From: Onthophagus taurus
Lineage: Eukaryota > Arthropoda > Insecta > Coleoptera > Scarabaeidae
Assembly: GCF_036711975.1 (NCBI RefSeq)
Contig: NC_091975.1
Coordinates: 3,722,501-3,786,500 of the forward strand
Reading direction: 5' to 3'
Length of the DNA stretch: 64,000 nucleotides
The notes under the pieces are model-generated. The model saw nothing but the letters and a program-made list of their open reading frames with translations, had not been told where the DNA came from and made no database searches. Below are positions 32,501 through 44,276 of this stretch, one piece after another (the first letter of the stretch is position 1; the number at the start of each line of letters is the position of its first letter). The position numbers and the translations under genes were made by a program.

Positions 32501-33717
32501 AATTATGGATATCATTTATTTGTAAAGGTTTAAAGTACAATCTGATTCAAAAAACTTTGAGTTAAAATTTCCAATGACATTTTAGACTGAAAAATTTATT
32601 TTTTTTTTAATATAATTTATCTGTAATGTGTAAAGAGTCGGTAAAAAAACTCTTCGACTGTATTCCTCGTTTGAAAAGGAGGTCAAACAATCCTTTTAAA
32701 TCCCAATCCATCTAACAGGTTTGTTTGAAATCGCGTAGAGACTAAAACATTACGTTGTGTGTATAAAGATTAATTTTCTCCAAACTGTTTTTTTATCGAT
32801 AACCGTTAAGCAAAGAAGAGAAAATGTACATACATACATTTAGGAGATTTTACTATTGTTTACGTTGAAAAGGTTTGACCTTCGTTTCTAAATTTATTAT
32901 TCAATAGATCTTTGACATTTTAACATAATGTTTCTTTTTAAAACATCTTTTATACTAGTTATAAACAAGTTTTCGAAAATAAAATCGAAGAAAACTTCTT
33001 CGAATGAATTTCTTCAATTTCTAAATTTCTTTTCTTTGTATTTTCTTATCAACTCTTATTTGGACGTAATTATTGAAGAAATCACTCTGTAGAGATTATT
33101 TATTTTAACACAACTCTTTTTTTCTTCCTTATTGCAAATAGGAACCCATAATTTACTGTAAAACGGCATCGAACTGGTTCTTGGAATACCAAGAATGTGT
33201 TTCTTCGATGTCTTTCTGCCAATCTCGCCATGCGCGAACGTCTTTTGTACAGTTAGAAGGAACGAGGAAATCGCAAAATACTCAGAATCGAACGTGTCAC
33301 ATTTCGATTTAAAACTATTTCCAAATTAAATCAATACAACTTAACCCATTTGCATCACAGGCTCAGAATTGATATCATAACTAAACCGAGAATTAGAAAC
33401 ATTCGGGTTTCGTCGTTCGTTTCCTGATTCAAACAGGCTTTTATTTATCTTTTATTTTTTTAATATTTATTAGAATTATTATAATTAATATCGAAAGTTT
33501 GTATTCATTTAAATATTGTCATTTAGCTAGCCAACAAATGATGGCGCTAAATGGAAATTAGAAATTTGGCGTTTGAATTAAGTGGTTAAGTTTATTATTT
33601 TGTTGATTTCAATTTCACAATAAATTTCACCGAGGAAATAGTTACAACCACTTTCTAGTTATTATAAATTTCAATTAGAATTTATAAGAGAAAGATAATT
33701 TTTCTTTATTTTCAGAT
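29513..33717. other. 4.2-kb mostly non-coding region upstream of the LRR gene
   Basis: Patches of raised GC at about 30000-30200, 31130-31240, 31480-31620 and 33140-33290 lie in otherwise AT-rich DNA. These are candidate regulatory segments or untranslated exons of the LRR receptor gene, whose first coding exon starts three bases after a good acceptor (TTTATTTTCAG at about 33705-33715), implying an upstream non-coding exon. A 50-codon basic ORF (31499-31651) and partial copies of the CP190-intron palindrome (29804-29850, 33381-33440) occur here. Confidence 0.4.
33153..33280 (-). CDS. possible orphan 3' terminal exon
   Basis: On the minus strand a 42-codon stretch ends with TAA and reads CDFLVPSNCTKDVRAWRDWQ and then KDIEETHSWYSKNQFD, ending AVLQ. 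Composition and codon use look protein-coding. An AG lies directly upstream (33281-33282), right after an in-frame stop, and gives phase 1, but its pyrimidine tract is poor. No companion exon was found on this strand up to the LRR gene. It may be a broken gene fragment or an exon whose partner I could not see. The plus strand is open in the same place and has a strong acceptor (33130-33141), so a 5' UTR exon of the LRR gene is an alternative. Confidence 0.3.
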
Positions 33718-36700
33718 ATGTTTTTTAAATTTGCGTCAATTTTACTTCTATCAGTAACAACATTGGCTGAAGATAATTTTAGACCATGTTCGGAAATTTC
33801 ACGAGAACTCCGTTTTCCGTGTCGATGTTCTTTAGGACCAATTGAATCAGCCCTAGAAGGGAACCCAGCTATTTCAATGGATTGTGATCGAGTTGTTTTT
33901 TCAACGGATTCAACGAATGCGATTCCCTATGGGGCCCCGATTGTATCATTTCAACAAAGATACGCTGGTTATCAATCATTACCAACAAATGTAAATTATT
34001 TTTTTTGTTAAACAAATAATTATTTAATCTCCTCATTCAAGTTATTAGCTTTATCTGGACTTCCGTTGCGCTCGATCGATTTCTCCGGGAATTCTTTAAG
34101 AAGAGTAACTGAAAAATTATTATTGAAGTTGCAAAATTCTTTGGTTGAGTTGAGATTAGCCGATAATCTTCTGGGAGATACATTAAACCCGATTTTTTCA
34201 ACAAGCGAATTCCACACTTTAAAACATCTGCAAATAATTGATTTTAGTGGAAATGGGATTAAAGCAATCGAAGAAGGAATTTTTGAAGGTTGCCAAAATT
34301 TGCAAGAAATTTATTTAGACAGAAATAGTTTTTCGTTAACTCCCGGAGGATCTTTAAACGGACCAAAAAGCTTAAAAATTTTATCATTAAAAGATAACCG
34401 AATATGTAAGAAACTAAATCATCATTAATTACTTAATTTATCTTAATTTTTTAGCATTCATCAAATCAAACACATTCAGAGCGCAAAAGGACTTAGAAAT
34501 CATCGATTTTAATCGGAATTTAATCTCAAATATCGAAGGTGGTGCATTTTTCGGTTTAGAAAAGCTTCAACAACTCCGTTTAGGTCATAATAGGTTATCA
34601 AAATTTAATAGCGATGTATTTCAAGGTGCTGAAAATGCACGACACTTAGATTTAAGTGAAAATTTCATCGCTGAATTCCCATCGGTTGCGTTAAAACCAC
34701 TCGTTAATTTATTATATTTAAATTTATCATCGAATTCGATTCAAAATTTGGATAATAATGATTTGGCAACGTTTGTAAATTTATATTTTCTGGATTTAAG
34801 CAGGAATAATATTGGAAATATCGTCCCTGGAACCTTTTTGGGGTTAAAACAATTAAGAAAATTGGATATTAGTGTGAATTCATTAAGAACTGTAAGTAAA
34901 TCATAAAAATTAATATTATTTCAATACCTCAATTTGTGTATTTATTTTTTTTTAGATTGAAGATGATTCTTTTGAAGGATTGGATAATTTAGAATACCTA
35001 AACTTAAAAGACAACAACATTTTATTAATCCCAGCATCCGCTTTAGGAAGATTACCACGCTTATCGATTCTGCAATTAGATTATAATCGAATAGCTGCTT
35101 TATCGGGCGAAATTCTTCGTTCAATAGCAGAAAAAGTAACAACTTTAATTATATCAAGAAACGTTGTTAGAGAACTTCCTTCATCCACATTTCAATATTT
35201 CGAGCAATTAGAAAATTTAGATTTAACCCGAAACTTATTAACATCTCTAAACTCGGAGACGTTCAACGGGCTAGAAACAACTCTTGTAAATTTAGTCCTT
35301 TCTCAAAATAAAATAACGAATTTAAATGAAAATTTAAGTTTGAATCGACTGGAGAAATTGGATTTAAGTGAAAATCTAATTACAAATATTTCCAGTGATT
35401 ATTTTAAAGAATTGGCGAATTTAAGGAGGTTAGATTTAAGCGGGAATGTAAATTTAAGAAGTTTCCCAATAACAATTTTACACCCGTTATTAAATTTGGA
35501 GATTATCGATTTGAGCCGGGTTAAAATGAAAAGTTTATCATCTGATTTTTTTAATAAAAACGTAAAATTAAAAGAAATTTATTTAAAGGATAATGAATTG
35601 ATTGAGATATCAGAACGAAGCTTTGAAAATATGATTAATTTAACGATTTTGGATTTATCGATAAATAAAATTCAGAACATCCGTCAGTCCGCGTTTGTTA
35701 ATTTAATGAATATAAAGGAATTAATATTAAAACATAATCAATTAAGTAGCTTTAAAGGTGAATTTTTCAATACCGGAACAAGTTTGGAACTAATCGATAT
35801 CTCAAATAATCAATTAAGCTATCTATATCCGTCAAGTTTTCGCATCCACCCCAGATTAAAAACATTAAAAGCGAATAATAATAAATTTAATTTTTTCCCG
35901 GCCGAATTAATTATGGAACTCCAATTTTTAGAATTTATTGATTTATCAAAAAATTATTTAAAAGCCATCGATGAATTAGATTTTGCGCGTCTCCCAAGAC
36001 TCCGAAGTTTAATTTTAAACAACAATCAAATCGAAAACATCAACGAGATGTCTTTTCACAATTCATCTCAATTACAAGTCGTAGATTTAAGTTATAACAA
36101 ATTAGAAAGATTCGGCGAGCGCACTTTCGAAGGATTAATTCGTTTAGAATCGTTAAACTTAGAAGGTAATTTTTTGAACGATTTGCCCGAATTTGCTTTT
36201 GAACGGGCTAGATTACAAATGCTCGAAAATATAAATTTAGCAAAAAACTTATTTGAAATAGCCCCATTACGATCGTTGCAAAAACAATTCTTTTTCTTAA
36301 CTAAAGTGGATTTATCCAGGAATAAAATTGTTGATATCCCCGGAGATAACTCGATCATGGTTAACATAAAAAATTTAGACTTAAGTTTTAACCCGTTATC
36401 AGAAGACGCAATAAGCAATGTTTTAAGTGAACCGAAAACAATTCGTCACTTAAATTTAGCCGGAACTAACATAAAAAAATTATCACAATTAGAAACACCG
36501 TTCCTAACCTCGCTTAATTTGTCGTTTAATAACATCTCAGAAATCCCAATAAAAGTTTTTGAGAGAGCAACTTTACTCGAAAAACTAGATTTATCCAACA
36601 ACCAAATCAAAGAAACCTCTCATTTCCCTAAACTTTGGGAAAATTTGTTAAATTTGCAATCCTTAAACATCTCCGATAACCCAATTGAAACAATTTCCCA

Positions 36701-37877
36701 TCAAGATTTTCAAGGATTGGAAAACTTAAAAACATTAAAAATATCAAATTTACCCGAATTAACACGTTTAGAAAAAAATTCATTCAAATCGACGCCAAAT
36801 CTAATTCATTTAGACGCATTTAATTACCCAAAGTTAGGTTATCTTGATCTTCAAGGACTCCTTTTAAACCTACCTTCATTAGAAAAAGTTAATATTGAAA
36901 CGAAAGATTCGGGAATAACCGGAGAACAACTTCAAAATATCTTAAACTCACGTTTAAACGAATTAGGTCTGTTCGGTCCTCGATTAAAAACGTTAAGTTC
37001 GGGAACTTTCTCCGGTTTGAAAGCTTCAGAGATTACGATTCGATTAAAAAATACGTCAATAAGTACTTTACCTCAAACTTTATTCTTTCCTGTTCCAAGA
37101 TCATCGCATATTTCTTTGGATTTAACGGGAAGTCAATTAACAACGTTAAATTTAAATCTTTTGAATACTTTAGATGATCGAGCTTTGATGATTTTTGGGT
37201 TAGATACGAATCCTATTCTTTGTGATTGTAATTCGAAGGCTTTAAAACGTTGGCTTCCGAGTGGGTTTGATGTGAAATGTGGTAATCCAGAGAGGTTGAG
37301 AGATATGTTATTGATTGATGTTGATGAAAACGAGTTAATTTGTGATCCTAAAAAATTAACAACCATTTCAACTTCTTCGGTTAATCTAAAAAGTGTCACG
37401 AAAAGTGTTCAAAAAACAACGGAACCTGATATAATTTGGTCAATGGCTACTGAAAAAGCAAAAACAACAAATAAAAATGTTAATAATAATAATAATAAAA
37501 TACAAACCTCGCCATCAACTGTAAATAATGATGATACTTTAATAATTGGAATTGTTGGGGGCGTTGTAGCGTTTATTGCTATTTTAGTAATTATTATTTG
37601 TATTGTTCGATTAAAAATGACGAATTCCTATAATAATTCGCCGGTTTTACCTCCAATTCCGGGAAGTAGTTGCGCTTGCAGTGTTAAAGGAGCTCCGATT
37701 TATGCGGTTCCTCCAAATTATACAGCTGGCTATTCAGCTACTTTACCCCATAAAGTACAACTTTCTGGGTCACCCATTCGGACGACCTATTCAACAATGG
37801 GACGAGGAGTTCCATATCATCAAACGGTTCAACCTTATTTTATAGCTTATCCGTCCGAAGAAAAAATTTATCGGTAG
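33718..37877 (+). CDS. atk: leucine-rich repeat receptor, artichoke-like
   Basis: Exons 33718-33990, 34042-34405, 34455-34891 and 34956-37877 total 3996 nt, giving 1331 aa. The order is signal peptide (MFFKFASILLLSVTTLA), Cys-rich LRRNT (ELRFPCRCSLGPIESALEG), more than 30 tandem LRRs of the LxxLxLxxNxI type, and an LRRCT with NPILCDCNSKALKRWL. A Thr/Ser/Asn-rich stalk, a membrane span (TLIIGIVGGVVAFIAILVII) and a Pro/Tyr-rich cytoplasmic tail complete it. The LRRNT and conserved APIVSFQQRYAG block resemble the fly artichoke protein, an extracellular LRR protein needed for ciliated sensory neurons. Chaoptin is the main alternative, though chaoptin is GPI-anchored. AATAAA is at 37958-37963. Confidence 0.75.
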
Positions 37878-38116
37878 CTGTTAATTTTTAAATTTTATTA
37901 TAATGTTTTTAAGTTATTAAGTCATAATAATGTTGTTTTATAATTTATGTAGTTTATAATAAAACATGAAAAGGTTGTTTTGTATCTGTATCAGAAAATG
38001 TAATTAAAATTTAATTTTAATAAAGTTAACCCTCAAGTACTATCGTGTTTTCAAGTTACACTTATACTATGGTGGGGTGTTTGACTTTGCGATTTTACAT
38101 ACAATAAACAATTTTC

Positions 38117-38464
38117 TTAATTTAAATGAGCGTCTTTATTGCTATCTGTTGCCTCGTCAAGCTGAATCGAAAACAATTTTTCACGCAACTTTTCAAGAAG
38201 TTGATGCTGTACATCTTCGGCTATATCACCAATTCGGCGGGCAACAGTATCATTTGAAAGAGATATGGATTGCAATTGTTTGGCAAAGTTATTTTCAAAC
38301 ATAGTTTCTACAATTTTCATCGCAGCTAGCAGAATAAGGTCTTCACTAATGGTGTGAGCCTTTTTACATCTGGCTATTTTATATGATTCAACTTCAAACT
38401 CTATAACTAATGTATAAATGAGTTTTCTATATAGTTTTCTAACAAAAGGGTAGTCATTTTTCAC
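38117..38464 (-). mobile_element. hAT-superfamily transposase fragment
   Basis: A 115-codon open stretch includes ISLSNDTVARRIGDIAEDVQ, then LLEKLREKLFSIQLDEATDS. This is the catalytic-core region of ZBED/FAM200/SCAND3-type hAT transposases, where the DEATD/DESTD acidic motif sits before the next strand. It ends at a stop soon after that motif, so most of the transposase (including the C-terminal dimerisation domain) is missing. No BED finger or full-length terminal repeats were found nearby. Orientation opposes the upstream LRR gene. It is best read as a decayed DNA transposon copy rather than a domesticated host gene. Confidence 0.65.
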
Positions 38465-38764
38465 AGATAATCATTAATCATTATTCACGGGTAATCAACT
38501 TGACAGACTATAATAATTATTAATAAAATTTTAAAAAATGTCAATTTAATTTAATTTTTTTAGGACTTTCTATAGGTTTGACATTAAAAAAACGTAAACA
38601 AATTTGTTTACCTTTTTTCGTATGATTTAAGCATAAATTAATTTTCGTAAAAAAACATGACGTTTCAAAAAATTGACATTTAATTTTGACAAATTGTTGT
38701 GAAGTTGTTTACAGTTGGTAACATTGAATTTGTGTCACATTGACGTTTAAACTTTATTCAAACC

Positions 38765-39240
38765 TTTGATTATATATAATATGGATTGAGCCAACGAGAG
38801 AGATAGCTTGCGCAAGGTGATCGAACCGAGATAAACATAGAAGCGTACTGACATATAATGGGCGTGCGTTAATTTTAGCGATAAATTTAAAACAAAATTA
38901 ATAAATGAAAAAAGAAAAAAAACATAAAATAAAATAAAATTTCCTTATTATTTATAATACTTACAGGTGATGTGAAACTGTATTATCGCGAACTTTGCAC
39001 ACGAAACAATACATTTTTAAACATAACGGTGTGACTGGCTGTGACACAACAAAACGATAAACGTCAAATGGAAGAGGTTTGACACTTTTGTGCGCATGCG
39101 CCCGTCTGTTTAGTACCGTTTTATGTCTATCTTTGTTACACTTTCACATTATCGCTTTCCATCTGCGTCTATTCACCTTGAGCCACATTTTTGTTAGTAG
39201 ATATATTCAGTTAGCTCAATCCATATTATATTTAATCAAA
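38765..39240. mobile_element. foldback MITE, about 476 bp, with long imperfect terminal inverted repeats
   Basis: The left end reads TTTGATTATATATAATATGG and continues into ATTGAGCCAAC (38765-38795). The right end is its inverse, GTTAGCTCAATCC at about 39210 running to TTAATCAAA at 39240. Similarity continues inward: GATAAACATAGAAGCGTACTG near 38832 pairs with the inverse of the segment near 39110-39140. The arms therefore extend for well over 100 bp. No coding capacity was found. The superfamily is not assigned because the target-site duplication is not clear. Confidence 0.65.
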
Positions 39241-39534
39241 GATTCAAACACTTTTATAAAAAAATAAATTTATGGAATCAATTTCAATCGTAGTCGTGGA
39301 TAAAGTATACTATTCTACTCACATATAATGAACTATTATTCACTCAGGTTAATTATGTCACTCGCTACGCTCGTATAATAATATACTATTAAAAGATATA
39401 AGGCTAGTACTTAGCGTTAAAACATGATTATTTGTTTAATTAATTACTTTTTATTAATTCACTCAAATTACAATATCCTTTTAATTAAGTAAAACTTATT
39501 TTATTCTTAGATTTAATTTACAACCTAAAAAAAA

Positions 39535-41092
39535 TTACTCTTTTTCCTTTTTAACATTTTCGACAACCTCCTCGTCTTTAACATCGTCGTCATCGCCTTC
39601 ATCCTTACTATTTTCATGTAATAGAACGTATTCCCTTGAACTAAATCCAAATTTAATTACATCCTTCTCAAGCAACTCCACATATCTCTTAGGCTCAATT
39701 TTTTTATTATTAATCAAAGTCCCATTTGCGGACTCCAAATCAATTAAATACGGCCTGACTTTTTTCCCTGTTGAACCATCATCCCTGGTAAATGGAACCA
39801 AACGATATTGTAATACAGCGTGTTGTTTTGAACATGATGGATGATCAATAGCTAAATCGACCACTTTACGCTCACGCCCAATTAAATAAGCACTTTCCCT
39901 ATGAATATAAAGAGTTTGAAGTGCTTTATCCCCTTTAAACGGATACAATCTCCAACGCCTTTTTGGTTTTCGAGCTTCTGGGGGTTCACTATACTTAATT
40001 ACCACCCCTCTATAAGTATTTGTTTCCTCTGTTAACTTTCCAGAGAGTGCAAAATTCGGTTTTTCTTTTTCTTTTTGATCCGGTTTTGTTGAGGGTTTTT
40101 CATCGTCGCCGTCTTTTCCCCATTTTGCATCTTTGTGATTAAAATCATCACTTCTACTTCGACGTCTTCGCCTGTTAAAATCATTTTTCCTCGAATCATA
40201 ATGATTTCTTCTTGATTCATAATCATTTCGTCTTGAATCATAATCATTTCTTTTTAAATCATAATCAATCCTTTTTTGATCATAATCATTTCTTTTTTGA
40301 TCATAATCATTTCTTTTTGAGCCATAATCATTCCTTTTTGAATCATAATCATTTCGTTTTGAGTCATAATCATTTCTTTTTGAGTCATAATCATTTCTTC
40401 TTGAATCATACTCATTTCTTTTTGAATCATACTCATTTCTTCTTGTATCATAATCATTTCTCCTGAATTCATAATCATTCCTCCTATAATCTCTTTCCTT
40501 TTGATCTCTATAATCATTTCTGCGATTTCTTGGCGCTTCATGTCGATTCCCTTGATGTCTAAATTCCCTTTCTTCGCCATCTCTACGTTTTGAATTCCAT
40601 GGATTAGATGGTTCCCCATATTGTCGTTCCCTTGATGGTCGTTTTGGATACCTATTTTCTGATTTATATCTATCTCGGTTATTATCATAATTTTGTTGTT
40701 CGTAATTTGATTCCGAGTGCTTGGAATGTTTTAATGGCGGTCTTTCAATCTTGTTACTACATCAAAAAACAAATTAATTATTCATTTTTAATAAAATTGT
40801 TGAAATCTTACGTCTCCTTTCTTGATTTTTCATCAGGACTGTCCCACTTTGAGTGTTCGGCTTTTGATCTAACCCCACTTTGTGATGAGCTCCTCGAACG
40901 TTTTATTTGCTTCTTTATGATTTCATTAGAAGCTTCTTTTACTATTTTAACGTTTTTGGTGTTCGACTTTTTCTTTGATTGCCTTTTTTCGTCTTCAGAT
41001 GAGTTTGAGGAGGAACTAGAACTGGAGCTAGAAGATGAGCTGTCTTCTGAGGAGGAGCTTTCATCCCGTTTCCGCTGCTTCTTCTTGTTCAT
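39535..41092 (-). CDS. Snip1: SNIP1-like FHA-domain RNA-processing protein
   Basis: Exons 40812-41092 and 39535-40756 join in phase 2 to 1503 nt, giving 500 aa. The N terminus is a basic/Ser-rich RS-like region with a long Ser run. A tandem heptad array follows, then KTRGVV-type lead-in TYRGVVIKYSEPPEARKP. The FHA domain contains AYLIGRERKVVDLAIDHPSC and SKQHAVLQYR, then LIDLESANGTLINNKKIEP. FHA order and surrounding sequence match SNIP1 (fly homologue CG17168), a nuclear factor in spliceosome and microRNA biogenesis that binds phosphothreonine. The acidic C-terminal tail is short. ARMH3 is divergent on the other side, with 473 bp between starts. Confidence 0.88.
40171..40485 (-). repeat. in-frame minisatellite in Snip1: 15 units of 21 bp
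   Basis: 315 bp encode 15 uninterrupted heptads of consensus (R/K)RNDYDS, with variants such as NEYDS, NDYGS and HYDS. All copies keep the 7-residue length. Divergence among units is mostly at third codon positions and at the final Ser. Confidence 0.9.
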
Positions 41093-41565
41093 TATAGGTT
41101 TTATAGAAGATTTTCGTAAGACTTTAACACATTAAATGTTATTTTGATGATTATAAACAAGCATATAGTGATTTAAGGTCGATAAACAAGGGATTATTTT
41201 GAAACGTCAAAGATTTTTGAAACAATTTAATAAAAATTAAAATCAAATTAATTTAAAGATTCATATATTTACATAAAAGATAATAAAGCTTCGAATTAAA
41301 TTAAATAATTATTATTAAAAACTAACCTATCTTTGTCACGTCAATAAGAAAAGTCGGTAACTCAGCTTCCTGTAACATCTAATCTAAAAGTGATAAATAA
41401 ATCGTACTTTTACAAGTTTTTACAAGTAAAACTAAAAGAATATGGTAACCAATTCATCATAAACGTTTCATACATAAATATATCGATTCGCTGGAAGTTT
41501 TTAACTCAAAATAGTAATTTATACCGGTGTTAAACAATTCTAACCTATCTTTTGATTGTCAAAAA

Positions 41566-43783
41566 ATGACAACACGAAAGAGGAGCGGTTCGGGATCAAA
41601 AAGGCAGCTAAAAGAGAAGGTTGTTCAGATTTACGAGTCGTTTTTCAAAGGGGATGAAACCTACAAAACGAATGCAACGTTTTGGGATGAATTTTTCCTA
41701 TTAAAACCTAAAGTAACTCACTTAGAAAATGAGATACAAAAGATCACTCAGGAACAGCTTTCAACAACAGTTAAAGATAACATAAACGAGCTATTTAGTC
41801 AATGTATTGAGACATTAACGCACGAAAATGGTCCCCAAGCAAGCAAGGAGCAGTATATTCGTATTATTTGTGCTATGCAAACATTATGTGCTCTTGTACA
41901 TGCCGTTTATAAGAGAATTACCGCCGAAAGTGGATTAGATATAATAAACTTATTGATTGGATTTGAAGATGCAGAGAAAAAGATGCAAAAGATCTTAGAT
42001 CATTGTCATAATTTTCTAACAGGCGAATACCCCGACTCGTTAAAAGGTTTGTGTTTAAAATTATTATTGGTATTTGTAACAGGAACAGAAAATGTGAGCC
42101 AGAACACTTTAGTTGAGTACATAATGATAACATCAATGTTTGAATGTTTAATGCAATTATTATGCGACGCCCCAAAAAGACAGCTGCATGGTCATGATGT
42201 TGTACTCTTATTAACACTATTAGTTAATTATCGAAAACATGAAACTGCAAATCCTTACGTTGTTAAATTGTCAATTCTTGATGATGAGTTAGCATTAAAT
42301 GGATATGGACAAGTGATTACTTCGTCTTTAACGGAATTTTGTAGACAATTTACATTACAACAATCAGAAATGCAAAACGCATCCTGGTTATCATCTTTAA
42401 CAAATATGGTAGGGAATATGTTTATTTCTGAGGAAGGAGCTATTCGTACACAACAAATCAGAGCAAATAATGCGCTTTTAGTTGCTTTGTACGAGGCGAT
42501 TCATTTAAATCGAAACTTTATTACTACTTTATCACAAACGCAAACCGATACAAGTTTACCCCCTTCACCAAGTAATACTTTAAATGCTGGACAATCGGCT
42601 CCTAATTTAACTAATCTTCCGGTTGTTGATATCATTGCACAACCATCAAATTTATTAGTAACTTTCTTTCAGTATTGGTGAGTATTTATGAGTAACAAAA
42701 AATAGATTATGTTAAAAATATGTTGATTAATAATACAATGAGAAATAAAACTAATAAAAAGTTAAAAAAGAATTTTTTTAGTTCAATTATAATGCAAGAC
42801 ACGAAATCGGAAAGCGGTGGGAATACAGTAAAATTATGTTTTTTGATTTTAAGTTGTATTGCGGAAGATCAATATGCAAATTCTTTAATGCATGATATTA
42901 GCTTAACTTTTAAAGTTCATTTACATAGGATGCCAATGAGACATAGAAAAGTGTCGATTGATAAAATCGCGGCATCACAACCGCTGGCTTCAACTTTATT
43001 AGGTAAGTTACGTCGAAAAAATATTATAAAAATGAGTAATTGATGTAATTTTTAAAAATAGATTTACTGGTTGAGTTCATAATGAGTCATATGATGAAAA
43101 AATTTCCTATGGAACTCTACACGTTATGTATTGGGGTGATTCATAGAATTCTTTGTTATCAAAAACGCTGTAGAGTGAGGATTAATTATCAATGGAAGGA
43201 ACTTTGGACGGCTTTAATAACATTATTGAGATTCCTCGTTCAAAATGAGTCGCAATTAACGAAAAAAATGAATATTTTCGATCTGTTAATACAAGTCGTT
43301 AATATTTTAAATCTTTTTATTACTTATGGAGATACTTTTTTGCCAACGCCCGGAAGTTACGATGAATTATATTATGAATTGATTAGAATGCATCAAGTTT
43401 TTGATAATGTTTATACAATGGGATTAAGATACGCAAGCGGTGATTCCGAGTTCAAGGATAATGCTCAAAAATTAAATAATTGCCTAATCAATATTCGTGC
43501 GATCATAAAACATTTTTCACCGAAAATCGAACAATGGTTGACAGCACAGAATTTATCTACACCCTCAGAAGATCAAATCTTGGAGGTTGTTAGGAAAAAT
43601 TACGATAGTTTAACTTTAAAATTGCAGGATTCATTAGATCAATACGAGAGATACTCTGAAAAGCCTAAACACACCCAATTTTTCACCACTATGGTTAGAA
43701 ACGTTGTATCTGATACACGGCAAAGTATCGATTTTGCGACTATCGATTTTCAGATAATTATACAAGACTTACAAACGAATTAG
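41566..43783 (+). CDS. ARMH3: ARMH3 (C10orf76) armadillo-like helical protein
   Basis: Exons 41566-42677, 42782-43002 and 43062-43783 total 2055 nt, giving 684 aa (human 689). The start [19 protein letters not shown] is preferred over an upstream ATG at 41527, since it matches the family length. Segments [11 protein letters not shown]-like [33 protein letters not shown] and the C-terminal [19 protein letters not shown] correspond to DUF1741 proteins. ARMH3 is a cytosolic helical-repeat protein that recruits PI4KB with GBF1 to Golgi membranes and is exploited by some enteroviruses in mammals. A plausible polyadenylation signal is at 43836-43841. Confidence 0.9.
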
Positions 43784-44276
43784 TTCGTATATACATATAT
43801 TTTATAGTCGTATATACGTTTTGTAAATATAAGTGAATAAAACTGTATGTTTCTTAAAAATGGTTTTTATATATTTATATTATTCGCGGGATTTTTGATT
43901 TTCAAACGTCAAATATAGATGGCACTCAAAGTATTTTTTTTAAATAAATTTTTAATTAAAATTTTGGATTTAATTATAAACGATTTATGTAATGATTTTA
44001 TAAAAATTTGTTGATTTATTTGATTTATTAAAAGGTTATTTCAAAAAAGAAATAAATCGGAATGTTCTAGAACGCACCCGAAGTACTGCGGTTGTCAGTT
44101 AAAATCATTACATAATAATCCTCTCCCGCATCAATCGCTCTATTTTCTCTAAATCCCTTCGTACTAAAATTGCCTAACGAAATTAAAATAAACTTTAAAA
44201 CTAATTCCATCAGAATTTAGGTCAATTTAATAAGAATTTACGTATTTGCAAAACTGATTTGACTACTTTTTTCGTC

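Noticed and set aside
38117-38464. Host gene related to FAM200/ZBED
   Set aside because: The frame stops soon after the acidic motif and lacks the BED finger and C-terminal dimerisation domain. A decayed hAT copy explains it better.
40212-40466. Plus-strand open frame rich in His/Asn/Phe (HNHFFLNHN type)
   Set aside because: It is the antisense of the SNIP1 heptad array. The minus-strand reading joins to the FHA domain and is the real one.
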